The position numbers were made by a program, and so were the translations under genes. From Alteromonas salexigens (lineage in GTDB: Bacteria > Pseudomonadota > Gammaproteobacteria > Enterobacterales > Alteromonadaceae): DNA of 64,000 nt. Position 1 is the stretch's first letter. Each line of letters opens with the position of its first letter. Positions 17,276 through 25,561 of the stretch are shown here, piece after piece. The notes under the pieces were generated by a model, which worked only from the letters and a program-made list of their open reading frames with translations, did not search any database and was not told the DNA's origin. Location: NCBI RefSeq assembly GCF_025628895.1, contig NZ_JAOTJC010000016.1:48103-112102 (forward strand). Reading direction: 5' to 3'.

Positions 17276-17657
17276 ATCGTAGTGCGTTATATCAGTGGCA
17301 AGGTGCCAGATTGCCCGAGTAACAGTTAGTATTGGACAGTCAATCACCCGCCCTACTATTACTTATCCTTGAACCTCTGGTTGGACTTGCCTACCGGAGT
17401 TTAAACGAGAAGTCATTGTACTGTCCCAGCAGCCTGGAGAAATTAGCTTACCCGGATCATGACCTTTGGGCTCCGGTAATCTTCGGTATCTAAAGTGATG
17501 TGGTTCATTGCGTTATCCAACCCCTGCAGACCGAGGTGCGCCTTAATGTAATTGTTATATGCACATCATCAGACAATGCAATAGATTGTGCGCACTATTT
17601 TAAAAGTATGGTTTAACTGCGCACCCGGGGCCAGCGAATCTAAGGCGTGGGGCGATA
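17276..17657. other. Gene-free gap
   Basis: About 380 bases without a credible gene. The neighbours converge on it. I see no clear terminator, repeat or RNA signature. Confidence 0.5.
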
Positions 17658-18350
17658 TTAAGGCTGGGAGTGCAGCGTGTGTAGCCAGTGTTCGGCTGTT
17701 TCTTCAATTTGCTGAGCGGACGCTGGATCCATCTCACAAACAGCAATGGTCTTTTGTAGATAGGTAGGTTCACAGGTAATGCCCTGAAGGGCATAGATTA
17801 AATTTTCTTCTGCGATGGGCCCATAATGTGCATCGACTTCATCCCAGACTGCTTCACTTGGCTCTCCCCAATGGCGATACATCATCACTAAATCGACAAT
17901 GTCTTTCCTTGGCTCTGTTCGATACCGATCAGCGTTGGCTAATATTTTGGTAACAAAGCAACTGTCACGATTTATGATGGGGACGCCCCACATTAAGTCG
18001 CAGGCAGCCTTTAACTGATAGTCGTCAAAAGAAACAAACTCAAGCTTAATGGTTATGTCATCGACATTTATAAAAGCCCGGACAGCATCACGGTCAGCGC
18101 GGATCTCCCGGGGTAAAGTAAACGGCTTATCCACCAGGTTACCAAAGGAATTATTCGTCACCTGTGTTCTGACTGCACGGTAACTTGCTTTGTCCGGACA
18201 TAAAAAGTCGATATCAATGGATTTTCTGTATTCGTCTAGCTCTAACGCAATGCGAGTACCATCACCAAATAAAATTTGATTTTCAGAGAGGTAGTGAGAG
18301 TTGAATTGAGATAGTGCTTTTTTTATTGCAGCGTGATGAAGAGATTTCAT
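17658..18350 (-). CDS. AbiEii/AbiGii-like nucleotidyltransferase (230 aa)
   Basis: Residues 29-48 hold the nucleotidyltransferase signature: GDGTRIALELDEYRKSIDID, matching the family's GG(T/S)-x-LAL...RxSxDlDF, with metal-binding aspartates D46 and D48. The second glycine of the usual GG is aspartate here. A downstream ITIKLEFVSFDD fits the third acidic position. AbiEii toxins transfer nucleotides to tRNA or other targets and give abortive infection. It sits eight bases after a small gene that would occupy the antitoxin position. That partner is not a recognisable AbiEi, so this may be a variant type IV-like pair. Confidence 0.75.
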   Translation of the reverse strand: MKSLHHAAIKKALSQFNSHYLSENQILFGDGTRIALELDEYRKSIDIDFLCPDKASYRAVRTQVTNNSFGNLVDKPFTLPREIRADRDAVRAFINVDDITIKLEFVSFDDYQLKAACDLMWGVPIINRDSCFVTKILANADRYRTEPRKDIVDLVMMYRHWGEPSEAVWDEVDAHYGPIAEENLIYALQGITCEPTYLQKTIAVCEMDPASAQQIEETAEHWLHTLHSQP

Positions 18351-18358
18351 AGATGATA

Positions 18359-18559
18359 TTAAGCAACCAGCAACAGATCGTGCCCGTAGTCTTTGGCAAG
18401 CTTGTTGATTAGCTCTTTTTCATTATGGGTCAGGTTTTCTGGGTCAATATAAGGCCAACGCTTTTCGATAATTTCGAAAGCGGTTTTTTCATCAACTTCT
18501 TTGTCGTTCCAGTCCCAAAATACAGATTTAAGTTCTGGGTAATCGTCGATAATCAGCAT
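18359..18559 (-). CDS. Small acidic partner of the AbiEii-like gene (66 aa)
   Basis: The ATG at 18559 (MLIIDDYPELKSVFWDWNDK) is preferred over 18619, which would add 20 non-conserved residues. The protein is acidic and helical with no HTH motif visible, unlike canonical AbiEi. It ends eight bases before the nucleotidyltransferase start. Position suggests an antitoxin or a cognate accessory subunit; this is inference from gene order. Confidence 0.6.
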   Translation of the reverse strand: MLIIDDYPELKSVFWDWNDKEVDEKTAFEIIEKRWPYIDPENLTHNEKELINKLAKDYGHDLLLVA

Positions 18560-18772
18560 TAGTACCCGTGACCTTGTCTTTAAATAGCATATAAATTGTA
18601 CCACAGGGAGTCTGAGCACGCTATCTTCTACATTTAAGAACGCCTGTAATATCCACCTCTTACTACGTACACCTGTTGTCCCTGTATCAAAATGTTAAGT
18701 AGTTTGTGGTAAATCACTTTCACAACTTACGACTAAATTTGACGGTCCGGATTTATCTAGTGACCGATATAT

Positions 18773-18801
18773 TTGATTTTCTTATCTCAAGATACTATAT
18801 T
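18773..18801 (+). promoter_or_regulatory. Probable promoter of the xre-res operon
   Basis: TTGATT at 18773-18778, a 17-base spacer, then TATATT at 18796-18801, 46 bases before the antitoxin ATG at 18847. Confidence 0.5.
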
Positions 18802-18846
18802 TAATCCATAGACTGATTTATACAAAAAGCTTATCTGGAGAGAATT

Positions 18847-19236
18847 ATGGCGGTTGCTGAGCAGTCCCAACAATTAGAAGCGGTCTCAAAAGCGCTACCG
18901 GTCGCGGTTAATATACTCAGTAAGTGGAAAGCTACTGCCGACCAGATGGCCGCCATCCTTGGCGTCTCATCAGCCACCATCGCTCGGGCGAAGCGCAAAA
19001 GCCATGTGACACTCACGCGTGACCAGGCTGACCGGGTGAGCTATGTACTGAACATTCATCAAGCGCTGCGAATTGTTTTCGACAATCCGGAGAACGTCTA
19101 TGGGTTTGTTCATAAGAAGAACCATAACCCCTATTTCAACGGGGCGACCCCTTTTGAATTAATGGTAAAAGGGTCAATGGCAAACCTTTACGAAGTGTTT
19201 AAGCGGATAGATGCGTTGAGGGGGGCTCAATGGTAA
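18847..19236 (+). CDS. Xre/MbcA/ParS-type antitoxin of a RES toxin (129 aa)
   Basis: An N-terminal HTH (ADQMAAILGVSSATIARAKR, about residues 36-55) is followed by the MbcA/ParS toxin-binding domain (ALRIVFDNPENVYGFVHKKN then PFELMVKGSMANLYEVFKRI). This is the standard architecture of antitoxins that neutralise RES toxins and repress their own promoter. The gene overlaps the RES gene by seven bases (19230-19236). Length is slightly short for the family but complete. Identification rests on both domains and on the adjacent toxin. Confidence 0.9.
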   Translation: MAVAEQSQQLEAVSKALPVAVNILSKWKATADQMAAILGVSSATIARAKRKSHVTLTRDQADRVSYVLNIHQALRIVFDNPENVYGFVHKKNHNPYFNGATPFELMVKGSMANLYEVFKRIDALRGAQW

Positions 19237-19931
19237 ACGCCAGCGAGCTCCCTGATTTACCCGTTACTGATTCGACCGGCTATCGGTTAGTTAATTCTAA
19301 GTTCCCGCCGATAGCATTATTTGATGATGTGGCTGACGCCGATGAGTTTGAGGCGGTGTATGCGTGCCAGACACTGACCAATCCCCGCCTTCAAAACGAG
19401 GTGGGTAACCTGAACCTGCTGCCAGCTGAAGAAATACCCTTTGGGATTGATGGTGTGTCTTATGCCGTCGCACCCTTCACCCATGTGAACCCAGATGGCT
19501 CCCGCTTTTCGGCAGGGGACTTTGGTGTACTTTATATCGCTGATACGGCTGAAACCGCCATTGAAGAGGTTAGACACCACCAGCAGGAATATTGGAATAA
19601 TGTTGAAGGGTTGGCTTATGACCGGTTTGTCTTTCGGGAGTTGTGCTGCCAATTCCAGACATCAGTGTATAAAGATCTTCCGCGAACTGACACGAATGCG
19701 ATTTATCTCGATCCAGATGACTATTCGCACTCACAACGACTCGGGTTGCAGTTAAAACAAAATAACACTGGGGGCCTTCGTTATCCCTCGGTGAGAAATG
19801 AAGGAAGAGAGTGCTTCGCGCTTTTTTCTCCCCGCACAGTCACCAGAGTCTTTCAGTCCAAGCATTATGAAATGGTGTACCGGGAAGGCCAGCTGACAGT
19901 AAACCAGTTGGTCGCATCGCCGGGGCGTTAA
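19230..19931 (+). CDS. RES-family NAD+-degrading toxin (233 aa)
   Basis: RES toxins are NAD+ phosphorylases/glycohydrolases related to ADP-ribosyltransferases. Conserved positions visible here are R19 in GYRLVNSKFP, Y102 in FGVLYIADT, the glutamates in TAIEEVRHH (112-113), and the eponymous region GLRYPSVRNEG (S187, R189). CFALFSPRTV closes the fold. The start overlaps the antitoxin stop, a typical two-gene module. A strong hairpin 14 bases downstream (19945-19977) closes the operon. Nothing suggests inactivation. Confidence 0.9.
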   Translation: MVNASELPDLPVTDSTGYRLVNSKFPPIALFDDVADADEFEAVYACQTLTNPRLQNEVGNLNLLPAEEIPFGIDGVSYAVAPFTHVNPDGSRFSAGDFGVLYIADTAETAIEEVRHHQQEYWNNVEGLAYDRFVFRELCCQFQTSVYKDLPRTDTNAIYLDPDDYSHSQRLGLQLKQNNTGGLRYPSVRNEGRECFALFSPRTVTRVFQSKHYEMVYREGQLTVNQLVASPGR

Positions 19932-19944
19932 CTCATAGCCAAAT

Positions 19945-19977
19945 CAAGATACCTACTCGAAAAGAGTAGGTATCTTG
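19945..19977 (+). terminator. Strong hairpin after the RES gene
   Basis: Perfect 14-bp stem CAAGATACCTACTC / GAGTAGGTATCTTG with loop GAAAA, directly after the toxin gene. The following bases are AT-rich but not a clean T-run. Confidence 0.7.
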
Positions 19978-20121
19978 TCATAGAACTCAATTTGTATCTT
20001 TATTAGGAAAGACATGAGCGTTTTTTGTTACCTACCCAATTGTTTACAGTTCCCCCCCGATAATTAGCGAGATTGATAAAAGCGTCTATTATATAAGCAG
20101 TTAACCTGACAAAGGATTGTT

Positions 20122-21345
20122 ATGCGACGCATTCTCCCCTGCCTGCTTATGACCTCGTTACCCGTTTTGGCCGAGCCCGACCTCATCGACATATACCAGA
20201 CCACTACCCAGGGTAAACATGACGCCTATTCTATTGACGTAGAAAATGATTTTTTTACCTGGGTCAGTGACCGTTACTATACCAATGGCCTTCGTTATTC
20301 CCGGATCTGGACGGGGGATTACTTCCTGAAGCACGCTGACGGCGACATAACTGCGTATAAGGAGGATAAGAAACTGACAGACTACAACTTAAGCTATAAG
20401 CCTGACCTCCGTGACGAGTGTGATTTCCAGCCCACCACACTCTACCAGCTGCATTACCAGGTGAATGTCTTAGGCTGTGATAAAAACACCGATGGCATTG
20501 ATATATATCAGTACCACGCCGGTTGGTACGCAGCGAACCTCATATATACGCCTTTTGATATCACCGCCACCCGCGATGAGTTTCAGCCCTTTGACCGGCC
20601 TTTTGCAGGTTACACCTACGTGGGCGGCTTCGTACAAACCCGTTATGCTGACGATGCATCCACCCGCTATGATTTACAGGTTGGGATCCTCGGGCGCGCA
20701 TCGCTCTCTGAGGACATCCAGCAAAAATGGCATTGCATATGGGAATTAGACCATCCTACCTGGGATACGCAGATAGCAACCGAACCGGCCGTGCAGTTGA
20801 ATGTCCGTCATGATTTTGCGATCCCGTCCTGGATGAAGGTGGATGATGATCCGCTAGCGAACACCCGGTACCTAGATATTCAGCCGTATATTATGGGTGA
20901 GCTGGGCAATGTCTTTGTACGCGCCAGAGCAGGACTCAACCTGCGTGTCGGGTATAACGTGCGAGGCTATTTTAGTGGCGCCCCCTTTCAATCATCCATA
21001 CTGAAAGAGAATGACAGAGGCCACCTACCTAATCTACCTAACCTACCTGAGCCGAAAAAGACAGAGCCGGAACGGTTTAATTTCGTCAGCGTATATTTGT
21101 TTCTCAATTATGAAGAGACCGCCGTCTGGCACAATGCCACCATTGAGGGCGGTGTACTTAGAGACTCTGAGTACACCCAGGATGCTGCCAGTCGGTTCAA
21201 GACCATTGGCTATGGGGTGAGAGTGGAATGGTCTGGGGCGTTTTTATCGTTTGGCTTTAAGGAGCGCAGTCCCGAGATAGAAGGGATCCCGTTTAATGAC
21301 CGGCATCACCGGTGGGGCGAAGTCCAGTGGGGCATGCTCTTGTAG
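20122..21345 (+). CDS. LpxR-like lipid A deacylase family outer-membrane protein (407 aa)
   Basis: A 17-residue signal peptide (ending VLA) precedes a sequence with the DUF2219/LpxR signature VENDFFTWVSDRYYTNGLRYS (residues 40-60), which contains the family's conserved N-D and T-N-G. A later QQKWHCIWEL then WDTQIATEPA matches the region that carries the catalytic histidine. LpxR removes the 3'-acyloxyacyl chain of lipid A in the outer membrane. Length exceeds Salmonella LpxR, with extra loop segments (for example residues 65-125). RBS AAAGGA precedes the ATG. Placed on the island, it may alter the cell surface (inference). Confidence 0.72.
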   Translation: MRRILPCLLMTSLPVLAEPDLIDIYQTTTQGKHDAYSIDVENDFFTWVSDRYYTNGLRYSRIWTGDYFLKHADGDITAYKEDKKLTDYNLSYKPDLRDECDFQPTTLYQLHYQVNVLGCDKNTDGIDIYQYHAGWYAANLIYTPFDITATRDEFQPFDRPFAGYTYVGGFVQTRYADDASTRYDLQVGILGRASLSEDIQQKWHCIWELDHPTWDTQIATEPAVQLNVRHDFAIPSWMKVDDDPLANTRYLDIQPYIMGELGNVFVRARAGLNLRVGYNVRGYFSGAPFQSSILKENDRGHLPNLPNLPEPKKTEPERFNFVSVYLFLNYEETAVWHNATIEGGVLRDSEYTQDAASRFKTIGYGVRVEWSGAFLSFGFKERSPEIEGIPFNDRHHRWGEVQWGMLL

Positions 21346-21396
21346 TGCAACACCGGTGACCGGCAGTGCACGATGACCTGTTCGCTGGTGGGCAGG

Positions 21397-21684
21397 TTAC
21401 CGTTTGGGTATGGAGGTAATACGGCCATCTTCATCGAATTCGGTGTTTTTCACGTCATACCCCTGCGCCTGAAAATACCGGAGCAGTTCAGAGGCCAGAC
21501 ATTCCGCCTGATTGACACCTTTGGTACCTGACTCCTTTAACGCCACGTTGCTCTGCCCTTTTTGGCCATGTTTGGCGCCTTTACCGGGAGTCAGGGTAAA
21601 CAGCCGTGCCCAGTCATTTTGTGAACAACCTGTCGCCTGCCGGGCTTCCTGGTAGAGTTGCTTGTTACGTGCTTTGGTATCCAC
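21397..21684 (-). CDS. Small DNA-binding-like protein (95 aa), paralogue A
   Basis: Starts MDTKARNKQLYQEARQATGC, then QNDWARLFTLTPG and KGVNQAECLASELLRYFQAQ. It aligns by eye with the 90-aa protein at 36702-36974 (KRNFELYCQAR, QTQWATLFSLGG, KGVNNAEALACSLLNHL), with the same ending G(R/N)(I/V)xS(I/L)PK. The pattern resembles a short HTH regulator. It follows the leader-bearing genes at 22.8 and 23.3 kb but is separated from them by a terminator and has an ordinary RBS (AGGAG). Function unknown. Confidence 0.68.
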   Translation of the reverse strand: MDTKARNKQLYQEARQATGCSQNDWARLFTLTPGKGAKHGQKGQSNVALKESGTKGVNQAECLASELLRYFQAQGYDVKNTEFDEDGRITSIPKR

Positions 21685-21742
21685 GCTTTGCTCCTAATAA
21701 ATTGCCTTAAGGTGGCTGTGTACTTACCTTACGAAAAACCAC

Positions 21743-21769
21743 TGGCTGACGCAGCGACTGCGTCAGCCA
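21743..21769 (-). terminator. Rho-independent terminator of the 22.8-kb gene
   Basis: Perfect 12-bp stem (TGGCTGACGCAG / CTGCGTCAGCCA, loop of three). Read on the minus strand, GTGGTTTTTC follows. It lies 16 bases after the stop of the gene at 21785-22783. Confidence 0.8.
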
Positions 21770-21784
21770 GGCCATCAACCGGTG

Positions 21785-22783
21785 TTACAGTCTGCCGAGG
21801 TATTTTTCCATGATCCCATATTCCATATAGGAGATCTCGCGCATGGTAGGATTTTTTGCGACAGTACCACATTCATAGGTAACCGTGTCCTCCCCATCCA
21901 ACTCCCCTTCGTCGCCCCGGTAATGCACAAAGATGTCTGTTAACCGCTCGTTCGGACACGCATCAGGCGCCACGGTCATTAAAAACTCTGAGGTGTACTC
22001 ATAAAAACCGTTCACCTCAGTAATCGCACAGACAAAGTAGCGCATGCCCGGCGCTTCTACGGGCGTGGCCGTAGCGTCATCTTCAGCTTGCTTGCTCTCG
22101 CGTTGCAGCTGCACCAGCGTCTCAGTCATATAGCCGTGTGATAATAGCCACTCTGCCTGTGCTTCCTTCCCCTGGTTGCAGATATCAGAGACCATGGATT
22201 CGGTCTGAGACAGCAGTGTCTCCTGCTCTTGCTCATCATCCGTTGCATTGCGTGCATCGGTTGATGCGCCAAAGGCGAAGTCTGTCACCAGCTCATCCAG
22301 CGCTTCCTGTGACATCGCCACCAGCTGCGCAGCGGCGTCTTTACGCGCCTCAAGGATATTCAGCTGCACGTCCCACGGCATGATGTGAAACTCGCGGCGC
22401 TTGGCCTGCAGTACCGCTTCCAAGTCATTGGCTCGGATGGCCGCATCGATATCGGCCAGCGATACCCGCCCGGCTTCATCATCATAGATACGCTTTGTGA
22501 CGATCTGCCCATTGGGCAGAACACGTGCAGTTTCCATCCCCGACGTGAATTCGTCACCGGCGCCCCAGCATTTATCATAGGGGATGCCGCGTGCCTGAAG
22601 CGCGGCTTCGATGCCAATTTCACCGCCATTACAGCGGGAATAGGAAACCTCGACCAGGTAGGAATGCGCCCCGGCCATTGTATGGTCGCCCACCAGCACG
22701 GTGCAGTTGTCATCAAATAAATCCTGATGGGTGTGGAAATCCGTGACACGCAGTGTCAGCTCTACTGAAGTGTTATCGCTCAT
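21785..22783 (-). CDS. Unknown protein with hairpin/ACGCGAGG leader (332 aa)
   Basis: The frame is open to 22897, but the ATG at 22783 (MSDNTSVELTLRVTDFHTHQ) lies seven bases after ACGCGAGG, the start context shared by this gene group, so I choose it. The protein is acidic and soluble. Residues about 25-90 include CTVLVGDHTMAGAHSYLVEV and CNGGEIGIEAALQARG. The middle is helical (ALDELVTDFAFGASTDARNA) and the C-terminal 90 residues form a beta-rich part (MRYFVCAITEVNGFYEYTSE). No family recognised. It is downstream of the 135-aa gene in the same operon and ended by a strong terminator. Confidence 0.7.
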   Translation of the reverse strand: MSDNTSVELTLRVTDFHTHQDLFDDNCTVLVGDHTMAGAHSYLVEVSYSRCNGGEIGIEAALQARGIPYDKCWGAGDEFTSGMETARVLPNGQIVTKRIYDDEAGRVSLADIDAAIRANDLEAVLQAKRREFHIMPWDVQLNILEARKDAAAQLVAMSQEALDELVTDFAFGASTDARNATDDEQEQETLLSQTESMVSDICNQGKEAQAEWLLSHGYMTETLVQLQRESKQAEDDATATPVEAPGMRYFVCAITEVNGFYEYTSEFLMTVAPDACPNERLTDIFVHYRGDEGELDGEDTVTYECGTVAKNPTMREISYMEYGIMEKYLGRL

Positions 22784-22790
22784 GGTGTTA

Positions 22791-22837
22791 CCTCGCGTTT
22801 TGTATCGGTTAAAGCGACCCGGTAGGAGGCAGGCCGC
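22791..22837 (-). promoter_or_regulatory. Hairpin/ACGCGAGG leader 1
   Basis: On the minus strand a stem GCGGCCTG / CGGGTCGC (8 bp with two G-U pairs) encloses the loop CCTCCTAC (22814-22837). A short AT-rich spacer and ACGCGAGG (22791-22798) follow, then the ATG at 22783. Two G-U pairs where other copies have G-C support selection on the structure. Confidence 0.72.
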
Positions 22838-22850
22838 AGGATAAAATAAT

Positions 22851-23258
22851 TTACAGACTAATGATGGCCGTGCTGGTATCCAGCTCAGCAATGTCAATGT
22901 GTCGGGTACTTAAAGAAAAATTGTCACCGCAGTGCTTGGGGACGCTGATGAACTTGAATTTATCTTGGGTCACGCACAGCATAGGCACCTCTACCCGGCA
23001 TTCGGCACCCTCAAGGCCACTCACCTCATCGGTGATAAACTGGTCAGGATCGTCCTTAATGGCAGGTAAAGCGCAACACGCGTTATACCACGAACCGGAG
23101 TAATCAAACTCTTTAATCTCATAGGCATCCACTTGCTTTACAGCTGCAGCCAGAGTTTTGATCCGCGCTATGTCGGCGTCGGTGAGCTCGGCATAAAACG
23201 TACAGGGCACATCGTCAGCCATGTCATTGGCGCAGGAGACATCAAGTAGCAGTTTCAT
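22851..23258 (-). CDS. Unknown small acidic protein with hairpin leader (135 aa)
   Basis: Begins MKLLLDVSCANDMADDVPCT, with a helical part (ELTDADIARIKTLAAAVKQV), seven cysteines and a C-terminal beta segment. No signal peptide or recognised domain. It is the first gene of a leftward operon with the 332-aa protein. Its promoter (23329-23356) contains a palindrome within the spacer, and its leader hairpin lies 41 bases upstream. Function unknown; gene context is of small accessory proteins. Confidence 0.68.
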   Translation of the reverse strand: MKLLLDVSCANDMADDVPCTFYAELTDADIARIKTLAAAVKQVDAYEIKEFDYSGSWYNACCALPAIKDDPDQFITDEVSGLEGAECRVEVPMLCVTQDKFKFISVPKHCGDNFSLSTRHIDIAELDTSTAIISL

Positions 23259-23267
23259 CAGTATTTA

Positions 23268-23316
23268 CCTCGCGTAAACAGTTGTCGTTTTAAGTTCAGG
23301 GCAGTAGGAGTTACCC
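23268..23316 (-). promoter_or_regulatory. Hairpin/ACGCGAGG leader 2
   Basis: Minus strand: stem GGGTA / TGCCC (one G-U) around the loop ACTCCTAC (23299-23316), then ACGCGAGG (23268-23275) ahead of the ATG at 23258. Confidence 0.72.
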
Positions 23317-23328
23317 GATTCACTACTT

Positions 23329-23356
23329 ATTATACATATCTATTAGATATACACAA
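23329..23356 (-). promoter_or_regulatory. Promoter with palindromic operator in the spacer
   Basis: Minus strand TTGTGT (23351-23356), 16-base spacer, TATAAT (23329-23334). The spacer is almost filled by the palindrome ATATCTA-A-TAGATAT (23336-23350). The same arrangement with one mismatch recurs at 27876-27903. A repressor site is the natural reading. Confidence 0.68.
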
Positions 23357-23875
23357 GAAAGGCGGCAATCTTTTTTAATAATTTTTCAGACACTGTGATG
23401 CGCCGGTATGCCGGTGAGTTGAATTGCAGGATGGATTATGGACTTTGGCAGCTTGAAGAAGATTTATATCTTGAACTGCATAACCCTTAATTTGCTGACG
23501 CCTCCAGATTAAGTTTGGCTTCCACCACTCCCTGGTGGAACATCTTTGGTTTCTAAAAAACCAAAACGCTTATTCCCAAGATTGAATTAGTAGCCGACCG
23601 CATTGCGATCACATCCACCCGCTCTTCCCCTGAGCTTCGCTACCAAAGTATTAGAATAACCACCCCCCCCCCGGGGCATATGGAGGGGTATACATGGCCA
23701 GTCCTTCGCTACCGACTCACATAGCTTTGACCGGCGCGACTCGTCACGGCTCCTCAGCGCCATTTAAGCTGGTGAGAACCTATCTGTCTTTTTTGAGAAA
23801 GCGACACAGAAAGAAAACTTCCTAGACAACTAGGAAATCCTTGGCACCTATGAACGTATCATTGCCACCACGCCG
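23357..23875. other. Gene-free stretch, possibly decayed
   Basis: No credible gene. It contains a run of ten Cs followed by GGGG near 23660. A frame upstream of the next gene reads in phase for only 15 codons after a stop (23831-23833). This suggests that the 5' part of the 124-aa gene has been lost. Confidence 0.4.
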
Positions 23876-24250
23876 GTGCTAAAGCATCTTGCTACCCAAC
23901 GCGCCCAGGCTGAAGCTGCCGTGAGAAAGAGCAAGAAAGACTACGATAACCGCTACAACACTATATGGGCGGGCTATAAACATACTGAACTGTTTAAAAC
24001 CTTGATAGCGGTTGTGTTGTTGTCTCTGGGCGTGTGGTTTACCTACAATGCTCTGAAAGTAGCACTCAAAGGCTTGCGACGGTTTGCCGCTAATTTAAGT
24101 AACAGCGTTCGCAATACGAAAAAGAGACTGGGTAGTGATAAAAGCCACGCTAAACGGGCAACTGAGCTTGTGCACTGGACTGAGTTACGGGATAAAGAGG
24201 TGATCAGTGAAGAAATCTTTCAAGAGCATCGCACCAGACTACTTAAGTGA
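23876..24250 (+). CDS. Unknown membrane protein, probably 5'-truncated (124 aa)
   Basis: The frame from GTG 23876 has one membrane segment (FKTLIAVVLLSLGVWFTYNA, about residues 40-59). It lies between a charged N-terminal helix (RAQAEAAVRKSKKDYDNRYN) and a basic C-terminal helix. No Shine-Dalgarno precedes the GTG, and the frame stays open 15 codons further upstream without a start. The protein therefore looks like the C-terminal part of a longer one or uses a poor start. The C-terminus (ELRDKEVISEEIFQEHRTRL) resembles short SHOCT-like tails. Existence as an expressed gene is uncertain. Confidence 0.45.
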   Translation: MLKHLATQRAQAEAAVRKSKKDYDNRYNTIWAGYKHTELFKTLIAVVLLSLGVWFTYNALKVALKGLRRFAANLSNSVRNTKKRLGSDKSHAKRATELVHWTELRDKEVISEEIFQEHRTRLLK

Positions 24251-24358
24251 GGAGAAGCTAAACTGAGTGCTTATTAATACATATACGCTTTCACACCTAC
24301 TCCAACAAACTAATCATATTTGCTCTTTGAGAGAACTCTATTTTTACCGAAAATTAAA

Positions 24359-24379
24359 AAGGCCGCGATGTGCGACCTT
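24359..24379 (-). terminator. Terminator of the PEP-CTERM-type gene
   Basis: Minus strand stem AAGGTCGC / GCGGCCTT (one G-U), loop ACATC, followed by TTTAATTTTC; located 22 bases past the stop at 24401. Confidence 0.7.
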
Positions 24380-24400
24380 AACTTAGCTACAAACGCTGAT

Positions 24401-25168
24401 CTATTGTCCCAAAAACCGCCTGACGCTAATACAAATCAGACCCAATATAAACAAACTCAATATACTAGGAGTCGCGACTTCGGTGGCGGTAATAGCTATG
24501 CTAGTGACCCTATAGTTAAGTTTATTTACAGAGTTTGATCCGAATCTATCACTAGTATAACGGCTTTGTGATCTAATTTCGCCAGCTGCACCGGCAACGC
24601 CCAGCCCAAGTTCAGACTCGCTTAATAAAAAGGATAGCGGTTTTCCTGCTGCCAGACCTCCATCCAGGCTTGAGTCAGAAAAATCCCAAGCATACAGGAT
24701 ATGTTCCAAATCATAAAATTGACCAGATGCATTAAAAAAGTCTCTGTTAGAAAAATAAACTCTCCTATACTGATGCGTACCTCGCGGAGCGGCATCACCA
24801 AAATTTTGTAAATGAATCGCGTCTTGAATTTCATAGTTGGGATCACCTTTATCCCCCAAAAATACAGGCATATTCACTGAAGCCGTTGAGGTTACAAAAT
24901 TAGTTCTGCGGTGGAAGTCTTCGTATCTGTACCAATACTCAGCGCTGGCTTTCTGACCTGAAGTAGCGTTGTCGCTGGGCATTGTGGCCAAGTCAATTTG
25001 AAACGACCCGGTGATGAGGTCGTTAACTTCTGCCCCGAAATCAAACGGGTCGATTCCCTGTCGTTCTATTTTCGTGACTATCCCTGTGTATGTCACAGTC
25101 AGTAAACCTGCAGACGAAAAACCTGAAAACACCAGGCAAGTAAGTGTGAAAATCAATTTCTTAAACAT
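24401..25168 (-). CDS. Exported protein with PEP-CTERM-like sorting tail (255 aa)
   Basis: ATG at 25168 follows AGGAGAGGGA and gives a clean signal peptide (MFKKLIFTLTCLVFSGFSSA); the open frame to 25195 adds nine residues without reason. The body is beta-rich and lacks cysteine. The C-terminus is ATPSILSLFILGLICISVRRF, a variant of the PEP-CTERM tail (short P motif, hydrophobic helix, arginine cluster) cut by exosortase/XrtA-type enzymes. Such proteins are exported and linked to exopolysaccharide in many marine bacteria. No exosortase is present in this window. A terminator follows. Confidence 0.75.
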   Translation of the reverse strand: MFKKLIFTLTCLVFSGFSSAGLLTVTYTGIVTKIERQGIDPFDFGAEVNDLITGSFQIDLATMPSDNATSGQKASAEYWYRYEDFHRRTNFVTSTASVNMPVFLGDKGDPNYEIQDAIHLQNFGDAAPRGTHQYRRVYFSNRDFFNASGQFYDLEHILYAWDFSDSSLDGGLAAGKPLSFLLSESELGLGVAGAAGEIRSQSRYTSDRFGSNSVNKLNYRVTSIAITATEVATPSILSLFILGLICISVRRFLGQ

Positions 25169-25329
25169 ATTCCCTCTCCTTTTCTGGAGCAACAAGCAAT
25201 TACCAGGCCATTTTAAAATGACTATTTAAATCATAACTTTAATCATTCGCAAATTTTAAGGTGTAAAAAAAGGTGACAAAAAACTCGGGGTTCTACCTGA
25301 GTGAAATCAGCCTTCCATGGCTGGTGGCG

Positions 25330-25458
25330 TTAGGATAGTCCGTCGATAAACCATTGCTGGATCAGGGAACGAGCATCTTCCCAGTCTGCAAAATAGATGA
25401 CCAGGCATACCGCAATGGCCAAGAGAATGCGTACCGCATGTGAAAGTTTGAACATCAT
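25330..25458 (-). CDS. Tiny single-pass membrane protein (42 aa)
   Basis: ATG at 25458 preceded by AAAAGGTAA. One hydrophobic segment (VRILLAIAVCLVIYFADW, about residues 9-26) is followed by a polar helix. It fills the space between the PEP-CTERM-type gene and the 336-aa gene on the same strand. Comparable to small inner-membrane proteins; function unknown. Confidence 0.5.
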   Translation of the reverse strand: MMFKLSHAVRILLAIAVCLVIYFADWEDARSLIQQWFIDGLS

Positions 25459-25561
25459 TTACCTTTTTGATTAGCTGAGCAATATTCTCAAACGCAATTT
25501 AGCGAAATGATGTTTCCAAACAAAACGAAGATTATGCCTTGTTGTCAGCGGATAGTGGCTG

